Source of the DNA: Mycobacterium botniense
Lineage (GTDB): Bacteria > Actinomycetota > Actinomycetes > Mycobacteriales > Mycobacteriaceae
Length of the DNA: 64,000 nucleotides
Direction of reading: 5' to 3'
Assembly: GCF_010723305.1 (NCBI RefSeq)
Contig: NZ_BLKW01000004.1
Location: forward strand, 1,426,001-1,490,000
Part shown: positions 63,451-64,000 of the stretch, piece by piece
Layout: each line of letters starts with the position of its first letter
Numbering within the stretch: position 1 is the first letter of the stretch
The notes under the pieces: model-generated
Told to the model about the DNA's origin: nothing
What the model saw: the letters and a program-made list of their open reading frames with translations, nothing else
Databases searched by the model: none
Translations under genes and position numbers: made by a program

Positions 63451-64000
63451 TCACTGACGTCCCGCCAGCGCCCCACGCCGACGGGAGGCGACGAAACGGA
63501 CGATGTCGGCGATCCAGTCGCGGTCGGTGCGCAGCGATAACAACGGTGCTCCGCAGCCGCGGATGGTGCGGGATACGTCGGCGCGGTGAGCCGCCGCAGC
63601 CCGGGCAAAGTCGTCGCGTAACTGGGCGTCGATGGTGAACTCGCGGGTGACGCCGGTTTCGGCGTCCTGCAGAACGACATCTCCGACATCCGGTAACTCG
63701 ACATCACGGGGGTCGAGCACTTCGATGCCCAGCACCTCGTGGCGGGCCGCGATCGCGCGCAGCGGACGCATCCAGTTGATCGGGCCGAGGAAGTCGCTGA
63801 TGATGACCGCCATCCCGCGGCGCCGTTGGGGCCGGCGCAGCGCGTCGATGGCCATCGCGAGGTCACCGCGCACGCCGACCGGCGCCTTGGGTGTGGTCGC
63901 GATGGTGCGTAACACCGTCTGCTGGTGCTGACGCCCGGAGCGGGCCGGGACCCGGGTCATCGTCGCGCCCGTGGCGATCACCGCACCCAGCCGGTTGCCG
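63451..64000 (-). CDS. DUF58-domain protein (Rv1480 type), 5' part cut by window edge
   Basis: This is the C-terminal ~180 residues of a DUF58 protein. The visible part is GDLAMAIDALRRPQRRRGMAVIISDFLGPINWMRPLRAIAARHEVLGIEVLDPRDVELP, the conserved DUF58 core, and a C-terminal Arg-rich end. DUF58 proteins accompany MoxR ATPases and VWA proteins. The gene runs off the right edge with no start in the window; an internal ATG at 63981 is not the true start. Confidence 0.9.
   Translation of the reverse strand, partial: GNRLGAVIATGATMTRVPARSGRQHQQTVLRTIATTPKAPVGVRGDLAMAIDALRRPQRRRGMAVIISDFLGPINWMRPLRAIAARHEVLGIEVLDPRDVELPDVGDVVLQDAETGVTREFTIDAQLRDDFARAAAAHRADVSRTIRGCGAPLLSLRTDRDWIADIVRFVASRRRGALAGRQ

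Overview
The window is high-GC actinobacterial DNA from a Mycobacterium. It carries a complete Pup-proteasome system, mabA-inhA, MmpL and PapA proteins, a FAAL-type FadD, an SVP-type PPE protein and several secreted antigens (MTB12, TB8.4 and LppK types). An SVP-type PPE gene and an extended lipid locus point to a slow-growing, non-tuberculosis species. Gene names below rest on remembered similarity to M. tuberculosis proteins; no database search was run.

Layout. (1) 1-4688, minus strand: pafA-pafB-pafC-tatA-tatC, the Rv2097c-Rv2093c order. (2) 5080-7552: a cAMP phosphodiesterase gene (Rv0805 type) converging on a stealth-type cpsY (Rv0806c type) across a strong hairpin. In M. tuberculosis this pair lies elsewhere, so it is a transplanted block. 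(3) 7914-18463: prcA-prcB-pup-dop, mpa, an MTB12-like gene, lppK, a DUF503 gene, trmI, a RecB-like nuclease, a DUF4126 protein and hisG-hisE (Rv2109c-Rv2122c order). (4) 18491-20816: a sugar-porter MFS gene divergent from a tetR, with three identical 12-bp palindromes between them. (5) 21501-43504: a large acyl-glycolipid locus. It holds a fully reducing type I PKS, PapA acyltransferase, UGT-like glycosyltransferase, Gap/Sap-like membrane protein, sulfotransferase, Rv2952-like methyltransferase, two intact PE-PPE-domain hydrolases/acyltransferases plus one broken copy, a FAAL and an MmpL exporter. (6) 43920-45739: a PPE-SVP gene and a TB8.4-like secreted gene, the latter preceded by a triple PhoP-like box. 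(7) 46028-64000: lipL-meaB-mutB-mutA, a VTT-domain protein, a two-component system with a proline-rich sensor, SPFH/NfeD, hemH-inhA-mabA and a VWA/DUF58 pair (Rv1497 down to Rv1480).

How the genes work together. In locus 5 the FAAL would load a fatty starter, the PKS would extend it with methyl-branched units, and PapA and the Chp-like enzymes would put acyl chains on a sugar. The glycosyltransferase, sulfotransferase and methyltransferase would decorate the product, and MmpL with the Gap/Sap-like protein would move it across the membrane. Methylmalonyl-CoA, the likely extender, interconverts with succinyl-CoA through MutAB/MeaB, which are encoded in the same window. The locus lies next to lipL, as the lipooligosaccharide/pks5 region does in M. 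tuberculosis, but its gene set also resembles the sulfolipid-1 locus. It is the best candidate here for an undescribed system.

No tRNA, rRNA, CRISPR array or intact insertion sequence was found.
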